Source: Dendrolimus kikuchii
Lineage: Eukaryota; Arthropoda; Insecta; Lepidoptera; Lasiocampidae
NCBI GenBank assembly: GCA_019925095.2
Contig: CM034391.1
Span: forward strand, 25,533,051-25,597,050
DNA length: 64,000 bases
Direction: 5' to 3'
In this document: in pieces, positions 43,072-55,278 of the stretch
How the letters are laid out: every line of letters starts with the position of its first letter
Numbering within the stretch: the first letter of the stretch is position 1
The notes under the pieces: generated by a model
Databases searched by the model: none
The model's input: only the letters and a program-made list of their open reading frames with translations
What the model was told of the DNA's origin: nothing
Made by a program: the position numbers and the translations under genes

Positions 43072-43741
43072 TCTCTATATATATAAAAATCAATGGTGTT
43101 CGTTAGTCTGGCTAAAACTCGAGAATGGCTTTTGAATTATTTGTGGAAGTCCAGGTAAGGTTTAAAAGGTGAGTAAATATGAAACAATGCTAAGAAACAT
43201 GCTAGGAATATAGTAAAAACAACAATTTCGCTCTACCTTAGAAACTATTCCTTCCTGCCAAACAATTGACGTTCGTCCCATCGTTTAGAAATCAATGAAA
43301 TTTAAAAGTGAAGACTTTTTTCAATTTTTTGGTTTTGAATGTCAAACGTTTGATGTTCGTTCCGGTTAAGTTTTGACCATATTTTTTACTAAAGTAGAAA
43401 CATTGCAATTATCATTCAGCTTTTTTATTTATTGGAAAAAAATGCTTGGAATATAGTAAAAAGTTTCACTTTCCCTTAGAAACTATTCCTACCTGCCAAA
43501 CATTTGATGTTCGTCCCGTCGTTTAGAAATCAATTACATTTGAAAGTCGTTCAGAAATCAAATTAAATTTAAAAGTGAAGTTTTTTTTTTCATTTTTTTG
43601 GTTTTGAATGTCAAACGTTTGATGTTCGTTCCGGTTAAGTTTTGACCATATTTTTTACTAAAGTTGAAACATTCTGCAATTATCATTCAGCTTTTTTATT
43701 TATTGATTCTGAGGCGATACAAAGATTGCCGGGTCAGCTAG
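43072..43741 (+). mobile_element. Helitron (family H2), 670 bp, internally duplicated
   Basis: Begins TCTCTATATATATAAAA after A and ends TTGCCGGGTCAGCTAG before T. About 250 bases are duplicated in tandem (43205-43447 and 43448-43705). The related copy at 62963-63375 has a single unit. No Rep/Hel coding, so non-autonomous. Confidence 0.75.
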
Positions 43742-43769
43742 TTTTTTAATAAATTTTTAGTTAATTGTG

Positions 43770-44064
43770 TGAATCCCTATTAATATTATAAATGCGAAAG
43801 TAACTGTCTGTCTGTCTGTTCCGTTTTCACGGAAAAACTACTAGACCGATTTGGTTGAAACTCAGAATATATATTTTTGATGCCGAAGATGACCATAGGA
43901 TACTTTTTATCCCGAAAAATGGGATAATTTCCTGGATAAAAATATATTTGTCTCTATGTTTGTTATGCTATTACGAAAAAACTATTGAACCGATTTGGCT
44001 GAAATTCGTTATACGTGTAATTTTAATACCGAGGGTGTACAAAGGATACTATCATTCCGGATAA
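43770..44064 (+). repeat. Helitron-like family H3, 3'-truncated
   Basis: ccctattaatattataaatg, gtctgtctgtctgttccg and cggaaaaactactagaccg; same start as 57836. Confidence 0.6.
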
Positions 44065-44228
44065 TGAATGAATAATTTATTGCTAAAATGTATGTATACA
44101 AGATGTTACAATATGCGTTGCTTCAATACATTTTGCCATATTAGGCATGCAATGCCGAATACACGTCAGAATTATAAAACTAAATTACATTAAGAAAATG
44201 ATATAAATTATTGCAATAATTAATAATT

Positions 44229-44555
44229 TATCCGTGCAGGAACGGAGAAAGAATACAATTTCCTGCGGCCGGGCGGCCTGTCGTAAGAGGCGACAAAACC
44301 ACCCACGGCCAGGTGGCAGGGCATTTGCCCGACTGGATGGCTACCACCCCTGGTCTAAACTATGTCGCCATAACAACCTTGAGTTGTGTTCCGGCATTAG
44401 TGACCAGGTTCCAGTCTCCCTTAAGAGAACAGCAGCGCATTTGTAGCACCTTTGGTCTTACAAATGTCTATAGGCGATGGTAACCGTTTTCCAACAAGTG
44501 GGCCGTCTGCTTGTCTGCTGAACTCCTGCAATAAAAAATAAATAAAAAAATAATA
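44229..44555 (+). mobile_element. SINE1, full-length copy
   Basis: From tatccgtgcaggaacggag to aactcctgcaataaaaaata. Confidence 0.9.
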
Positions 44556-44579
44556 TATGTCTAGTTACAAAATATTATT

Positions 44580-44815
44580 GGTCATATTTTTGTCATCACT
44601 CTGAAAAAGAAAATCGGTGTCACCAACATCATCATCGAAATAGCTGCAGTTGTCATCCTTCTCATAGATGAGGTCTTCAATATGTTCCTCATTTAAATGC
44701 TTTCGTCATTTTCAAAGTATTTATGGATGTACGGAGGCCATATTGTCGTCGACGAGAGAACGCCTTTCCCGCTTTTTAGATATTAAATTCTTCTTTGGAG
44801 GCTTTCTGCAATGAA
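44580..44815 (-). pseudogene. acidic coding-like remnant, unknown
   Basis: Minus strand begins after a cattgcag acceptor-like site with K-P-P-K-K-N-L-I-S-K-K-R-E-R-R, then after stops N-E-E-H-I-E-D-L-I-Y-E-K-D-D-N and F-D-D-D-V-G-D-T-D-F. The basic-then-acidic layout recalls the N-terminus of piggyBac-type transposases, but no catalytic motif is present. I do not recognise it with confidence. Confidence 0.3.
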
Positions 44816-45234
44816 GCATGTAACTTTCAAAACTTGTAAGTGTACACAAATACTGAAGTGACGATCAAGAAATGTATTAAGTTTTATACATAAATACCGC
44901 ACTTACGTCTGTGAGACGAAGATACAGTCCTTGCCGAAATCGGCCGGGAAAAACATAACAAGGACTAGACTGATGTTGTGACTGATGTTTTTCTAATGAT
45001 ATTTTTTCATCGATGTATAGCATATTTTAATACTTAATATTCAATTTCCGACGCAGACAATTCCAAAAAAACAAAAATCACTGATCCAGCTCGTTCTTTT
45101 TTTTCCAACAAGAAGAGATTTATATGTATATACTTAAGTTCAAAATACGATTAAATACTAAACTATAGTATGAAAAATAAACCTAAAGTTAAAAACTAGA
45201 ACTAAATAAAAAATTATAGATAAAATATTGGTCC

Positions 45235-45830
45235 TCAAACCACTGTCACTTACCGGGAACGTTCCCAAAAGGCTGGCGGTGTTACCACGTTGAATAGCAA
45301 TACTTAGCCTTTGAGCAAAATAGACGCCAGCCTTTTGGTCGCGTGAGAAGTCTACTAAACGGTCGGTGATATCTCGATAAAGTTTTAGAGCGTTAGGACC
45401 CCACGGACCCAGAGTTTCCACCCCAAACGCCGCAAATGTATAACTATTTCCGATAGCGGCGTACTTGCGGCGCTTGAGGTCCTCCTGTTCGGCTGCAGCA
45501 GAACCGGCGGTAGCGGACGTACTTGAAAGATGCGACGCCGCTAGGGTTTCAACGCAAGTAGCATTCCACACTAAGGGGCGGCCCTTCTTCTAAGGTACTA
45601 ACGTCATCCCATCCGGTCTCAAGCCATCGCCACGGCACAAGCCGTTTGGTTCCAGAACGGCAGGTACCCGGCGGTGATGAGAGCCTGGCGGATAATATCG
45701 TTAAGTGTCGCGTGACGAGAAATTCTACCGGCACTTCTGCTGCAAGATAATCCATGGTCCTAAGCGATCCACCTTATCCCCGCATTGACAGAGGTGAGGG
45801 GCCACACAGATTGCCCCCAGGCGAATGCTA
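45235..45830 (-). pseudogene. LINE L2b C-terminal region, longest copy
   Basis: Minus strand in order: [63 protein letters not shown], and A-Q-R-L-S-I-A-I-Q-R-G-N-T-A-S-L-L-G. These are the conserved C-terminal blocks of the same LINE seen at 25369 and 37655. Frame changes near 45600 and 45740 break the frame. Confidence 0.85.
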
Positions 45831-45930
45831 GCGCAGATTCTGAAGTTAGTATCATCTAAAAGTGTGCCAAGATTCGCCGAGGGCAGTGCCTGTAGCCAGA
45901 GCCCATTCTTGAGTTATAAATGGTGTAACT

Positions 45931-46165
45931 GCCAGGTGGTAGGGCATTTGCTCGACTGGATGGCTACCACCCCTGGTCTAAAGTACGTCGCCATAACAAC
46001 TTTGAGTTGTGTTCCGGCATTAGTGACCAGGTTCCAGTCTCCCTTAAGAGAGCAGCCGCGCATTTGTAGCAACTTTGGTGTTGCAAATGTCCATAGGCGA
46101 TTGTAACCGCTTTCCATCAAGTGGGCCGCCTGCCTGTCTGCTGATCTCCTGCAATAAAAAAAAAC
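45931..46165 (+). mobile_element. SINE1, short form
   Basis: Starts exactly at gccaggtggtagggcattt and ends ctgcaataaaaaaaaa. Confidence 0.9.
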
Positions 46166-46750
46166 TAACACGACTTTGTTTTATATATACCTATATATAG
46201 ATATATATTAGTTTCAAGTATTAGTCCTATGTACTTTTAGTATAGACGACATCTTTAAAAAAGTCCACACAGACAGTTAAAACAGTATAGACAATGACCA
46301 GTCATGAAAGTTTTGTTTCGTTCTCTTTTAGATAAAAAATGACTAACTTGACCGGGTGAAATTTTTCTTCTACAATTTGCACCTACCGACTCCATAAATA
46401 TGAAAGGTACTAAACATTTTCCGTGCCCTAAAGGAACTCATAACTTCGCTTCACTTTTTACAGGGCTGTCGCCTTTCCACACGGTATTTGCATGGTCTGA
46501 ATTATGAAGGAGTAAGGGTTTGAAGGGTTTGAATATGAAATGCAGGTTACGGAGTAGAATGAATAAAAACAGGATTTCTCTTTATATACATAGGTTGTAT
46601 TGACTATGAGCCTAAAATTGTTGTTTGTAGTAAACCAGCTTTCGCCTGCAGCAACGCGCGCGTTGCTGTAGATTTTGTAGACAGTGTGGAGGACCCGTTG
46701 TTGGGATTCCATCATACCCTCCGGTAACCCACTTACCGTCGCAGCATACA

Positions 46751-47075
46751 TACACATACATACATAACTTCACGCCAGTTCCCTTGCGGGGTAGGCACGA
46801 ACAACAGAGCGCCATTCAGGCTTATTCTTACACACCTCACTTGCTTCTTTGACATTCATAACTCTTGTCATGCACGCTCGTCTGTTCTTAAGGCTCCTGA
46901 CATCACCTTCTACTAGTACACGATCAATTTGATCATGGAAGGTGTATCGTGGCCTTTCACGACTTCTGCATCCATCCACTTTTGCATTGTATATTTGTTT
47001 AGTTATTCTTTCATCATGCATTCTTTCCACATGCCCGAACTACCGGAGCATTCCTTTCCTTAATTTCAGACCTCT
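46751..47075 (-). pseudogene. LINE L1a 3' end
   Basis: TACA tail at 46747-46766 and coding block up to cctttccttaatttcag at 47070; the minus frame includes R-M-H-D-E-R-I-T-K-Q-I-Y-N-A-K. Confidence 0.85.
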
Positions 47076-47440
47076 ACTTCTTCTTCTACCGTCGCAGCGA
47101 GGAAAAATATTTAGCAGTGTGTCTCCCACGGGAAGCAGGTCAGTCTGTACTGGATCGGTCAGGTCAGTGGCGGATGCGTTGGCGAAAGCGGTGGCTTTTT
47201 TCATAGAAAGTCATAAAGAAATCGGGCACTTGTCACAATGCGGCTTGACTTATGCAAGTGAAGCCGCCTTATTACAAGTGCCCGGTTCCCTTCGCCAAAC
47301 GAAATTTCCGAATGGGAACGGTTGACGAATGGAACCGGAGATACTGTCAAGAGTCAACTGCATCCGTCAAGAAATTCTTTTTCTCTGAAGTCACGCGGGC
47401 CTTCAAGATGGTTAGGCTAAGGAAAGGTACCTTATGTCCT
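47076..47440 (+). pseudogene. LINE RNase H / C-terminal fragment
   Basis: Across frames: F-S-S-V-S-P, A-L-A-K-A-V-A-F-F, then E-W-N-R-R-Y-C-Q-E-S-T-A-S-V-K-K-F-F-F. The phrase W-N-x-x-Y..T-K-x-F-F-P is typical downstream of LINE RNase H domains. Several frameshifts. It directly abuts the L1a copy. Confidence 0.55.
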
Positions 47441-47951
47441 CTTCCATACCATGATTATATATACGCAAAATTTCATGATGATCTATTGTCTAGTCCTCCG
47501 TGTCTCCACCTGCTGGCCCCAGGAGGAAGAACAACACTGGTCTTATCGGTCAACATAACGTTGAATCTGATTCCAATTTAAGACTTACATTATTTTATTA
47601 TTTTCTCAGTATTATATGAGTGTATTTGTCCTAAATAAACCGATTCTTTCTTTCTTAGTATCCATCTTCTATGTTTCTGCTAAATGCTAACTTTTGAACG
47701 TTCAATATTGGATTTCTCTGATTATATATCTCTGACTGTCCAATGTCCATGTTTGTCCTAATAAACGATTCTTTATTTTCTACCTAGTATTCTTCTTCCA
47801 TGCTTCTTTTAACTTCTATTGCGGATTCCAATATCTCACTGACTGCTCATTTGCCTTAATATAAGTTCTATCTATCTATCTGTCTTAATATAAGTTCAAA
47901 TTTAACATAAGCTCCATAAGTAATGTCAAAATTCAATTGATGGTTAGGCAA

Positions 47952-48165
47952 GTTTTTTTTATTGCATGAGTGCAGCAGACATTCAAATGGCCAATCTGAT
48001 CGAAAGCGGTTACCATCGCCTGTTACCCTCTTAACGGAGACTGGAACCTGGCCACTGATTTCGGAACACAACTCAAGGTTATTATAGCGGCATACTCTAG
48101 ACCAGAGATAAAAGCCATCCAGGCGGGCAAAGGCCTACCACCTGGCTGTGGGTTGCTTTGCCATC
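47952..48165 (-). mobile_element. SINE1, diverged and internally shortened
   Basis: From tttttttattgcatgagtgc through cctaccacctggctgtgggt, with the middle tgcgctgctg block deleted. Confidence 0.8.
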
Positions 48166-48203
48166 TTTTACGACAATCCTGCAGGCATAGGACGCAGGCA
48201 TTT

Positions 48204-48440
48204 GACGGCCTCTGTGATTGAGCGGGCTAAGCCTTTGCCGGCCTACCTCACTACAACGCAGAGGCTCCGGGTTCGATTCCTGGTATAGTAAATTTCGGAA
48301 ACGTATTTTCTCCGTTATTTACTATGGTCTGGGTGTCTGGGATCGGCCTCAGAGTAGTCCGTTGTATATTACCCATAACACAAGCGTAACTTGCTTAATT
48401 TGGGGATATACAATATGTGTGTTTGTCTGCCGATTATTAT
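48204..48440 (+). mobile_element. tRNA-derived SINE T1
   Basis: Head gacggcctctgtgattgagc, B-box GGTTCGATTCC at 48270-48280, end gtctgccgattattatag. Confidence 0.85.
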
Positions 48441-49017
48441 AGGAAGGCAAGTAAATCAATAGCAAGGTAAAGGAACCGGTCATTAAACTAAACGATCTTG
48501 AGTTTCTTTGATAAACCACTAACTGCCCACTTAATGTCCGAGAAATGTAGCAGCCCTAAATTTCTCTTTGAGTTTTTACCAGTTTCTCTTTTTAGGCCCG
48601 TTGAATAGGCCAATAAAGCAACAGAATTTAGTAAAAAAGGGTCCACGGTAAGTGTATCAAAGCGTAATGGTTATCTACGTTGAAAGAGGGAAAAAGTTAA
48701 TTTTATTTTACTTGAAGGCATAAAACTACGGGACTTACTATTATGGCTGGTGCCAACCTATTTTTTAGTCCCAAAAGTTTGAGATTAGAAAATGGTTGAC
48801 CTTTTTTTATGGACCTTTAAATCGTTTATGCGAATAAGGAATACGTTACGCTTAGGCAAATCGTTTTAAGGTCAAAATTGTCGATCTGTGAATATGATAA
48901 GATATACGGATACCGTGGTTTTTTACAGAATAAATAAAGTAATTTCTAGTCTACATGTATTTTACCCTTGACTATGCTATCACCGAAATACTGTTTTAAT
49001 CTATTTATCTTAACAAT

Positions 49018-49235
49018 GCAAAAGTGGATGGATGTAGAAGTCGTGGAAGACCACGACACACCTTTCATGATCAAATTGATCGTGTACTAGCAGAGGGTGA
49101 TGTCAGGAGCCTTAAGAACAGACGAGCGTGCAGGACAAGAGTTATGAATGTCAAAGAAGCAAGTGAGGTGTGTAAGAATGGGCCTAAATGGCGCTCTGTT
49201 GTTCATGCCTACCCCGCAAGGGAACTGGCGTGAAG

Positions 49236-49240
<5 letters not shown>
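49018..49240 (+). pseudogene. LINE L1a 3' end
   Basis: Frame D-G-C-R-S-R-G-R-P-R-H-T-F-H-D-Q-I-D-R to P-A-R-E-L-A-stop, followed by a tail that has become (TA)n at 49237-49284. Confidence 0.9.

Positions 49241-49284
<44 letters not shown>
49237..49284. repeat. (TA)n microsatellite grown from a LINE tail
   Basis: A pure TA run begins where sister copies have TGTA repeats. Confidence 0.9.
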
Positions 49285-49287
<3 letters not shown>

Positions 49288-49698
49288 TAACAGAAACCGT
49301 ACAGTAGATACATAATTACATACACAATGTATGTGTGTTGTGTATCTGTGTGTAATTATGTACATACACATACATACGACGTGCTTACGCACATCCACAC
49401 GCTTACTCACTAGACATAAACACTCCGTTTTTTTTTTTATTATCAACTACGGACTCTAGTTCCGTACCCTTTTTTTACAATTAGATTTAAGAAGTTAGGA
49501 AGTTGTACACGCTTATTTGTTACTTTGTCATTGTGTGTGACATTTAATGAATGCATGTTTGTATTGCGGTGTAGCTTAAGAATAACTTATTATATCAATT
49601 TATTCTAATTTTAATACTAAACTTATACTAATGTACAGTGTATCTGTTACATGCTGATGTTGTGAGGAAGTGCATGTGCAGTGTGTGCCTTATGTCTA

Positions 49699-50302
49699 TC
49701 CTATATATAAAATTTTCATGTCACAATGTTCGTTCCCATAATCCTCCGAAACGGCTTGACTGATTCTCATGAAATTTTGTGTGCATATTGGGTAGGTCTG
49801 AATCGAACAATTTCTATTTTTCATCCCCCTAAATGTTAAGGGTAGCCCAACCCTAATTTTTTTTTTAATTTTTAGATACATTTTTATTTTTTTAGGATAC
49901 AGCATTAAAAAAACATACAACCTTAAATTTTCACCCCTCTACGATCAACCCATATTTTTTATTTGTTAATTATAAACTTTAATTTTTTTGGAAATATTTT
50001 TAATCTAATTTTGTCATGATTTAGAATAAAAAAAAATGATATTACTCTTAATTTTCTACCTCTCTACTATCAACCCCTATTTTTTCATCGCGATTTTTTA
50101 TTTTTTTTATTTTAACTATCAATCGATCAGTTATGATGATGATGTCTACCGTTGTCACCTCTCATCCAGCAAACATCACGGAGTAGGGATGAGTGGGTTC
50201 CCGGATGGTTTAGATTCGCAATTAGAACCGGTACGTGGCTCTGGGATCGGGTTCTAGAATTTTATTTTTTAAAGGCAGGACAACGTCTGCCGGGGCCGCT
50301 AG
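49699..50302 (+). mobile_element. Helitron (family H1), 604 bp
   Basis: A|TCCTATATATAAAATTTTC at the 5' end; at the 3' end a hairpin GGCAG..CTGCC followed by GGGGCCGCTAG|T. Both ends match the Helitron layout. A sister copy is at 62412-62947 and an end fragment at 4808-4855. Confidence 0.75.
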
Positions 50303-50648
50303 TACCTATATATATTATCTTAACTAGACTTAAACACTCTGTTACCGATGTTATGTGAGAGGGCACTGATTCCGAAAACACAGGCTTCATGCTTAGCTCG
50401 GGAGCTAGGGACTTCTATAAGTTATTTTATCAGATTTTTCGGCAATAATGATTTATTATTTATTTATGGAACAGAGTCACCGTATTGAAAGGTTTTACCT
50501 TACAAATTTTTGTTTTGGTGTCAAAAATATTAACCCTGAGGTGAAATATTAAAAAGAAAAATATCTCCCTAAAAATTTGTCCATGAAGTGTAAATATTCG
50601 GTCCAAGCACTAAAATGGTTCTAATAATGCTGACGGTCTGGATTTGTT

Positions 50649-50965
50649 TTTATCCGTGCAGGAACGGAGAAAGAATACAATTTCCTGCGGCCGGGTGGCC
50701 TGTCGTAAGAGGCGACTTAACAACCCACAGCCAGGTGGAAGGGCATTTGCTCGACTGGATGGCTACCACTCCTCGTCTAAAGTATGTCGCCATAACAACC
50801 TTGAGTTGTGTTCCGGCATTAGCGACCAGGTTTCAGTTTCCCATAAGAGAGCAGCAGCGCATTTGTAGCACCTTTGGTGTTGCTAATGTCCATAGGCGAT
50901 GGTAACCGCTTTCCATCAAGTGGGCCGTCTGCCTGTCTGCTGATCTCCTGCAATAAAAAAAAATG
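50649..50965 (+). mobile_element. SINE1, full-length copy
   Basis: From ttatccgtgcaggaacgg to ctcctgcaataaaaaaaaat. Confidence 0.9.
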
Positions 50966-51109
50966 TCGTGTCACTTTGGCATAATAAATTCAACGAATTG
51001 GGGAAATTTCTGAAACTCGATTTGGAGACTGCATTTTGTCCTGTCTATATCTTCTGTACCTTAATGTAATTTATGAGCATATTCCACTTTGCTACTTATT
51101 TACATAACA

Positions 51110-51339
51110 CTAGCTGTGCCCGCGACGTCGTCCGCGTAGAATTTGTTTTCAAAACCCCCAAATTTTGAAACGTTCTTCGTTGGTATTCCGCTTCTATTGG
51201 TCTTAGCGTGATAATATATAGCCTTTCCTTGATAAACGGGCTATCTATCACTAAAATAATTTTTCAAGTCGGACCGGTAGTTCCTGAGATTAGCGCGTTC
51301 AAACAAACAAACTCTTCGGCTTTATATATTAGTGTAAGA
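51110..51339 (-). mobile_element. short Helitron
   Basis: Minus strand A|TCTTACACTA..GGGCACAGCTAG|T; same family as 24584 and 33772. Confidence 0.75.
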
Positions 51340-51344
51340 TTTAA

Positions 51345-51550
51345 CTAGAAAGAAAGAAAGACTTTATTTGAAGAAATAGTGGCGTAATTATATTCCTTGT
51401 ATATTATTCAGAGCATATTTTGTGAATTTGTACACCGCAATTTCAGCAAACAAGGTTTGCACTCAGCATATTGCTGTGCCGGAATTATATCCGACACAAC
51501 TCCGATTTTCAGTGCAAACCTTCCTTTTTGCGTAAGACTAAAACGACCCA
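51345..51550 (-). repeat. structured repeat S3, copy 1
   Basis: GAAA-type tail, gactttatttgaagaaata, then the fold at 51452-51522 and cttcctttttgcgtaag. Confidence 0.8.
51452..51522. ncRNA. three-way-junction fold in repeat S3, copy 1
   Basis: AAGGTTTGCACT (51452-51463) pairs exactly with AGTGCAAACCTT (51511-51522). Inside are CAGCA-tat-TGCTG and CGGA..TCCG with flanking TG/CA pairs. The identical layout is in copy 2. Confidence 0.6.
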
Positions 51551-51639
51551 GTGTTAAACTAAATTTGTGTAATATTTAATTAGTAAATCATAAAAATAAA
51601 TTTAAATAAAATACGTTGTTATTTTAAAACTTAAATAAA

Positions 51640-51985
51640 TACATACATACATACATACATACATACATAACTTCAGGCCAGTTCCCTTGCGGGGTAGGCA
51701 CGAATAACAGAGCGCCATTTAGGCTTATTCTTACACACCTCACTTGCTTCTTTGACGCTCATAACTCTTGTCATGCAAGCTCGTCTGTTCTTAAAGCTCC
51801 TGACATCACCTTCTGCTAGTACTCGATCAATTTGATCATGGAAGGTGTGTCGTGGCCTTCCACGACTTCTGCATCCATCCACTTTTGCATTGTATATCTG
51901 TTTAGTCATTCTTTCATCATGCATTCTTTCCACATGCCCGAACCACCGGAGCATTCCTTTCCTTACCTTCACCCCGACACTCTAT
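51640..51985 (-). pseudogene. LINE L1a 3' end
   Basis: TACA tail at 51640-51668, minus frame K-V-R-K-G-M-L-R-W-F-G-H-V-E-R-M-H to P-A-R-E-L-A open over about 100 codons. The upstream side ends in a TATA run at 51983. Confidence 0.9.
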
Positions 51986-52488
51986 ATATATATATATCTT
52001 GAACCCATATATGTACAGCATAAGGCTTGTTTGCCAATTATTATCCAACAAAGTTTTGATAGAGAGGTAAGATGCCTGTACAACGAAGGACCAACAAGCC
52101 CACGTTACCCGTAATCTGCACCTTAGGCCATGAAAGGCCCATTCAGCTGGCGCCGGGCTCACTATCCCGGTGGAATTATTCCGGTTTGACGCTTCGCCGA
52201 TCTGCCTGCGTGGCCTTTGAAAATAATTTATGACGCCTCCTTTACGTACGCAAGACATTTTGTGCGGCCTATTTAGGGAGACTACCGGCGTGATTCAAGA
52301 ACGAATAGCGAATTATTGCTTCAAATAGATCACGCCACTTACAGAATAGTGAGAATGAACGATATAAAACATTAAAAGAAGAAAATTAGGAAATGAAACT
52401 AGTCATAGTGAAATTGTAGATGAAGACAGAATACGAAAAACTGTCCATAAAACTTCCTAACATGTTATTCTAATCAACTCAACCATTA

Positions 52489-52960
52489 TATTTTCTTAAG
52501 TTTTCGCGACTTGTATACATAATAAAACTACGGTTTTAAGCGCGGTAATTTTATCTGATTTTGGTTTTTCCGACGTTTCGGGCTTTTTTCAGTGGCCGTG
52601 ATCACGGAAGACAAAGATGTCAAGTGTCAACGAGTATTGTTAAAGTTTTATATGTTTTTATTAACTTGTTAATTTTAATTTTGTTTATGGTTATTATTTA
52701 CTCTATGGGAGCCTAATCTAATTTACTACCGCTTCGCAACATGTTATGGCTTGAAGAGAAGAAGCGGCGCAAGAAACTCTTCAGCAAACATGCCTAGCTC
52801 TAATAATTTTATATAATATTAAAATGGGTGGAAGGAAAAATAAAAGTAATTATCAGTCAAGTTGCTTTGTGTTCCGTTGTACGTAGAAAGAGATCACAGT
52901 GTCTTGAGGTCTGGCAGCTGGGTTTTGTTGGGTTTGGGTCTTAATAGTTTTGATTCTCTC
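52489..52960 (-). mobile_element. Penelope-like 3' fragment
   Basis: cttaagttttcgcgacttgt, gacgtttcgg, the hairpin module gcttcgcaacatgttatggc, then gggtggaaggaaaaataaaa; parallels 23028-23502. Confidence 0.8.
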
Positions 52961-52984
52961 CAACTCAATCATTGTTTTTCACAC

Positions 52985-53200
52985 CGAAAGAAATAAAGAA
53001 AGAAAAGAAAGAAAGAAAAAGTTTATTTGAAGAAATACCGAGGTAATTACATTATTATACACAGAGCATAATTAGAGAATCTCTATGCCGCATTTTCAGC
53101 AAACAAGGTTTGCACTCAGCATATTGCTGTGCCGGAATTATATCCGACACAATGCTAATTTTCAGTGCAAACCTTCCTCTTGGCGTAAGATCAATTTTGT
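52985..53200 (-). repeat. structured repeat S3, copy 2
   Basis: agaaagaaagaaaaagttta then the same body as 51345-51550, ending cttcctcttggcgtaag. Confidence 0.8.
53105..53175. ncRNA. three-way-junction fold in repeat S3, copy 2
   Basis: Same 71-base fold: outer stem 53105-53116 with 53164-53175. The loop differs from copy 1 only near tgctaatt versus ctccgatt. Confidence 0.6.
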
Positions 53201-54057
53201 TACACCGCAATCAACCGCTTTCTTTATTACTGTGCATTCATTTGCCTCACTGCTGGTTGTTTGACATAACGTCCGTAAAATTAATGGCAGATTTATACCA
53301 AGAGTAAGGCTTAAGAACGATAGTAAGCTATTAAAACGAGGATCATGTGTCAAACCCTATTAAATACCTGAGATTATTTAAAGAGTAAGACTCCACACAA
53401 GGTACATTGCATTAAATTTTAGGCATTATTCTCCTCAGGAAATTCCCTAATTTTTTTCCGGAAACTAACCCATTTTATGAGATAAAAAGTTTCCTATATC
53501 CATTTTCGATGTTGACACTATTTATACATCTGATTTCAGCCAGAACGAACATACAGTTTTTCTGTAAAAGCGTAACAAACAGACAGAGTTAGTTTGGCAT
53601 TTATAATATTATAGAATGGACTAGTATGGATGATTGGCTATCTAAAGTTCTGTTTCGATGACTAGATGATTACATCTAGATTCATACTTTTCCTATTATT
53701 TTAGACCTCATAGTATACAGCACGTAAACGCTGATCATAAGTCATTTGGACCATTCGTATTGTAAACGGCGAATCCAAGCACGATTCAAGGCTGTAAGAA
53801 AATTTGTATTTCAAGCAAAACGAGATAGCATTATCTGCATGTCACATATGTAAAAGAGATGGGTAACATTAAAAAGAATAATCATGTCTGGTTCTTTGCG
53901 GCAAACGCTTATAGTAAAAGCTGTATGAAAGGAATGTCCTGATTCGATTCTGGAATCTCCTTACAATAAGAAGAAGAAGGCTTGGTTTTATGATAAGCTT
54001 TGTGTTTGACCACGATCACGTTTAATGATAGTCGCTGATGTTGGAGAATTAAAGAGA

Positions 54058-54400
54058 CTCAGATTGCACTATTTGAGAAACTCGGACTCTGGTAGTGCAT
54101 TCGATAGCTCTGCTGTACGCAGAAAGAACGTGGAAGCAAACGTGTTTTTCGCAATGGTAATAGTTCCACTGTGAAACGATGGAGTAGACCAGAGCGCTTG
54201 TTCGCCCTAAGATGAAATGGTGTAGAGGGAATCAAGTCGAACAGTTCAACCGCACGCTCTCCCATAGGAATACGATAGAATATCGATAGACTCACAAACA
54301 GGCGTCGATGTTTTAGACTTTGGAGCTTTGTATTGACAAGCTGGTCGCTACCAATCAACCTCTTGACTCTTCTCTCAATTAAAGTCAAAGTCAAAGTAAT
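54058..54400 (-). pseudogene. jockey-type LINE C-terminal fragment
   Basis: Minus strand: K-R-L-I-G, L-Q-S-L-K-H-R-R-L-F-V-S-L-S-I-F-Y-R-I, A-V-E-L-F-D-L-I-P and P-L-R-K-T-R. The L-x-H-R-R-x-x-x-x-L-x-x-F-Y-R block is typical of jockey-like reverse transcriptases. The frame is open for 111 codons but lacks the W-N-x-L-P end in frame. Confidence 0.75.
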
Positions 54401-54546
54401 TTATTTTGTGTATACAAGTTTGAATATGATGTCCATAATTATAACAGTTTAGGTATCACTATATCCTGCCACATATGTAGCTTACAAAATCATTTAATTT
54501 AAAACTACTAATGTCTAAATACAAATTAATATGCAATTTATAATAA

Positions 54547-55030
54547 TGTTACGAGTTGTAGGACTCGAATTAAAAATGCAGTTGGAATTACTATAGAATT
54601 TATTAGAACTATACAAACACGTATAACACAAGTACAAATATAACTAAACACAATCAGTTCAAACGTAATGCGCGATTTAATAACACGCGCAAAGTCCGTC
54701 ACTATATAGATTATCGAATGAACACACGTCTTATCTCGCTGCTGATTATCGCTTGACTGCCCTCTCTATCCATCCTGCCGTCGTTTTATACTTCAAAATA
54801 CAAGTGTGCCCGCCCGTATCGTCGATTTAATTTCCTAGAAATCGTAATCCGCACACCTGACTAATTGCCTTCAAACGGCCATAAACGAGTACAATAGGCT
54901 CTTCTCCACAATAACCAACAAATAAGTAAACAAAAGAAGACAAGCATAAATGTATTACAATTGGTTCAAATGCCGACAGGTAATAGCGTGCTTCGTGGAA
55001 TTTGTCTTTGTGGGGGGCTAAGTAGTAACA
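54547..55030 (-). mobile_element. solo LTR, family A
   Basis: TGTTACGAGTTGTAGG to AGTAGTAACA, 484 bases; flanks ATAA and GTAA (3 of 4). Confidence 0.8.
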
Positions 55031-55037
55031 GTAATAA

Positions 55038-55277
55038 AGTTTTTTTTTTATTGTAGGGGATCAGCAGGCACCCAGACGGCCCACTTGATGGAAAGCGGTT
55101 ACCAGCGCCTATGGACATTTGCAACACCAAAGTTGCTACAAATGCGCTGCTGCTCTCTTAAGGGAGACTGGAAACTGGTTACTAATGCCGGAACACAACT
55201 CAAGGTTGTTATGGCGACATACTTTAGACCAGGGGTGGTAGCCATCCAGTCGGGCAAATGCCCTACCACCTGGCAAA
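55038..55277 (-). mobile_element. SINE1, short form
   Basis: From the T-run at 55041 to ccctaccacctggc; almost adjacent to the LTR. Confidence 0.9.
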
Positions 55278-55278
55278 T

